Of a stretch of 31,286 nucleotides of DNA, positions 30,573 to 31,286 are shown piece after piece. A program made the position numbers and the translations under genes. Within the stretch, counting starts at the first letter, position 1. Each line of letters starts with the position of its first letter. This stretch comes from a virus. The DNA lies in IMG/VR virus record IMGVR_UViG_3300010300_000059, positions 1 to 31,286 of that record; one strand, given 5' to 3'. The notes under the pieces were generated by a model. It was given only the letters and a program-made list of their open reading frames with translations. It was not told where the DNA came from and ran no database searches.

Positions 30573-30811
30573 CACTCGTCCTCCCAATCATCTTGATCAA
30601 ATTCATCAAACATATCGTTTTCAGTTTCGACAACCTCTACCACCCCATCGAAGTACCGTTTAAACACATCGACAAGGTACTCGTAGTCGCCCTGTTGCAT
30701 TTCGTAGACGATCTCTTTGCCATCCAATCCCATTTGCTTTGCAAAGTTTTTGGCGTGACCCATCAACGCGAATCCGTTACCGTCTTGTCCACTTAGGTCT
30801 ATCGTGACCAT
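30572..30811 (-). CDS. 79-aa conserved phage hypothetical
   Basis: The sequence MVTIDLSGQDGNGFALMGHA, then FAKQMGLDGKEIVYEMQQGDYEYLV, resembles small proteins found in many phage early regions, without known function. The C-terminus is strongly acidic. ATG 30811 is preceded by AAGGAG at suitable distance, which rules out the 30841 start. GTTTAAAC at 30658-30665 encodes Phe-Lys. Confidence 0.65.
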   Translation of the reverse strand: MVTIDLSGQDGNGFALMGHAKNFAKQMGLDGKEIVYEMQQGDYEYLVDVFKRYFDGVVEVVETENDMFDEFDQDDWEDE

Positions 30812-30989
30812 TGCCCGTCTCCTTCTCATATGAAACTTCAATCACCACTTTGGTGAGTTTACTTTTCGTAACACCTTCATCTCTCAAGGCTGACTCAACA
30901 AGCTCGGACATCTTCGATAGGTCGATGACATCGTCTTCGCTGGCTGGCTCAACCTCAATCCACAACATCCTGTTGCGCTTGAAGATCAT
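30777..30989 (-). CDS. 70-aa hypothetical protein
   Basis: The frame starts at an ATG overlapping the upstream stop (ATGA). It has a beta-strand N-terminus (MLWIEVEPA), an acidic helix (DDVIDLSKMSELVESALRDEG) and a beta C-terminal region. The final 35 bases overlap the next gene. The function is unknown. Confidence 0.5.
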   Translation of the reverse strand: MIFKRNRMLWIEVEPASEDDVIDLSKMSELVESALRDEGVTKSKLTKVVIEVSYEKETGNGHDRPKWTRR

Positions 30990-31201
30990 GCGGCTGCTCT
31001 GCCTTGCTGTATCACAGCAGCCAGATTGTCGATGTATGCCTTGGCCTCGTCCTCGCTGTCGAAGTAAGGCGTACCGCTAGAGCAGTCGTTCACATAGTTC
31101 CTGCCACCAGCGTCGTACTGATAGCGCAAGTCGGCGTGATAGCTCTCAAGGTATTGGTACACATGGATCTCGTCGATGCTTGGTTGGTAGTGTTCGATCA
31201 T
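30986..31201 (-). CDS. 71-aa hypothetical protein
   Basis: The protein is rich in Tyr and His near the N-terminus (VYQYLESYHADLRYQYDAGG) and ends in a helix (SEDEAKAYIDNLAAVIQQG). A GGAGGCG ribosome-binding site precedes the ATG, which overlaps the upstream stop. No family is recognised. Confidence 0.55.
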   Translation of the reverse strand: MIEHYQPSIDEIHVYQYLESYHADLRYQYDAGGRNYVNDCSSGTPYFDSEDEAKAYIDNLAAVIQQGRAAA

Positions 31202-31286
31202 GCTTCGCCTCCGTCGCCGTTGAGTATGTCAAGCGCCTTGCTGTGGCTGTCTTGTACGCCCTCTGCCATTTCTAATCCCATCTTGA
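31198..31286 (-). CDS. Partial ORF at the window edge
   Basis: The frame ends with TGA at 31198-31200, overlapping the next ATG, and is open to the window edge. A possible ATG at 31281 would give a 27-residue peptide (MGLEMAEGVQDSHSKALDIL...). More sequence is needed to tell whether the start lies outside. It continues the chain of overlapping small genes. Confidence 0.4.
   Translation of the reverse strand, partial: KMGLEMAEGVQDSHSKALDILNGDGGEA

Larger units (their letters stand above)
521..30665. repeat. GTTTAAAC palindrome family, 25 copies
   Basis: First bases of the copies: 521, 2895, 5494, 5864, 7978, 9653, 12173, 14194, 15532, 17527, 19527, 20590, 21106, 21411, 21479, 21887, 22924, 24424, 25598, 26930, 27769, 28667, 29292, 30017, 30658. 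A pyrimidine precedes in 22 of 25 and a purine follows in 24 of 25, giving YGTTTAAACR. Twelve copies sit in the Phe-Lys frame and six in the Leu-Asn frame. The others lie in gaps, or over the stop codons at 5494 and 28667; the copy at 20590 counts as both stop and Phe-Lys. No other 8-mer stood out in the reading, but I did not count all 8-mers. Confidence 0.95.

Noticed and set aside
521-30665. Explaining GTTTAAAC only as Phe-Lys codon preference
   Set aside because: Sites also occur as Leu-Asn, over stops and in non-coding gaps, and the flanking G and C are fixed far beyond the 1 in 16 expected around TTTAAA.
521-30665. Reading GTTTAAAC as a classical DNA-uptake sequence
   Set aside because: The density is similar to uptake sequences, but those known are non-palindromic and chromosomal. 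There is no reason to expect one in a lytic phage, so I keep it only as an analogy.
1-31286. Integrase, transposase or prophage attachment sites
   Set aside because: No recombinase motifs, inverted terminal repeats or target duplications were seen. The only repeats are those listed.

Overview
The window is a segment of a tailed-phage (Caudoviricetes) genome. It has a densely packed structural block, a holin/lysozyme pair, a T7-type primase-helicase and a recombination module, with almost no intergenic DNA. No tRNA, IS element, integrase, portal, capsid or terminase gene is visible, so the segment starts after the head genes. Several gene families (GTA-type holin, Cys-type T4-like lysozyme, small basic DUF5872/DUF6321-like proteins, a DUF1071/Sak-like annealing protein) recall marine podoviruses of alphaproteobacteria. 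That host assignment is an inference from family resemblance only.

Layout. (1) 1-21383, + strand: a small EF-hand membrane protein and a zinc-ribbon peptide, a probable tail hub/nozzle protein (535-2385), small structural ORFs, low-complexity virion proteins, a GNAT-fold protein, three successively larger proteins read as candidate ejection/internal virion proteins (662, 778 and 3155 aa), then holin, lysozyme and three short very basic proteins. (2) 21384-21584: convergent gap. (3) 21585-25273, - strand: an XRE regulator followed upstream by a recombination set (HNH protein, SSB-like small protein, Sak-like annealing protein, RecB/Cas4-like nuclease). (4) 25317-28672, + strand: RusA-like resolvase, a 219-bp non-coding region with promoter-like or origin-like elements, a PD-(D/E)XK nuclease, a small DnaT-like protein, primase-helicase and an HTH protein. 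(5) 28669-31286, - strand: a double-HTH protein and a string of about ten small overlapping ORFs of unknown function.

The most striking signal is not a gene. The 8-bp palindrome GTTTAAAC occurs 25 times (chance expectation about 0.5), spread over the whole window at a mean spacing of about 1.26 kb and more evenly than random. Its extended consensus is YGTTTAAACR. It lies inside genes in two reading frames (Phe-Lys or Leu-Asn), between ribosome-binding sites and start codons, and over stop codons. In one case the two convergent genes at 28669-28672 end inside the same palindrome. By eye, about 25 of roughly 34 TTTAAA hexamers carry the flanking G and C, so the full 8-mer appears to be selected. 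I know of no described phage system using this motif. A genome-wide binding site for a phage or host protein, or a modification site, are the leading ideas.
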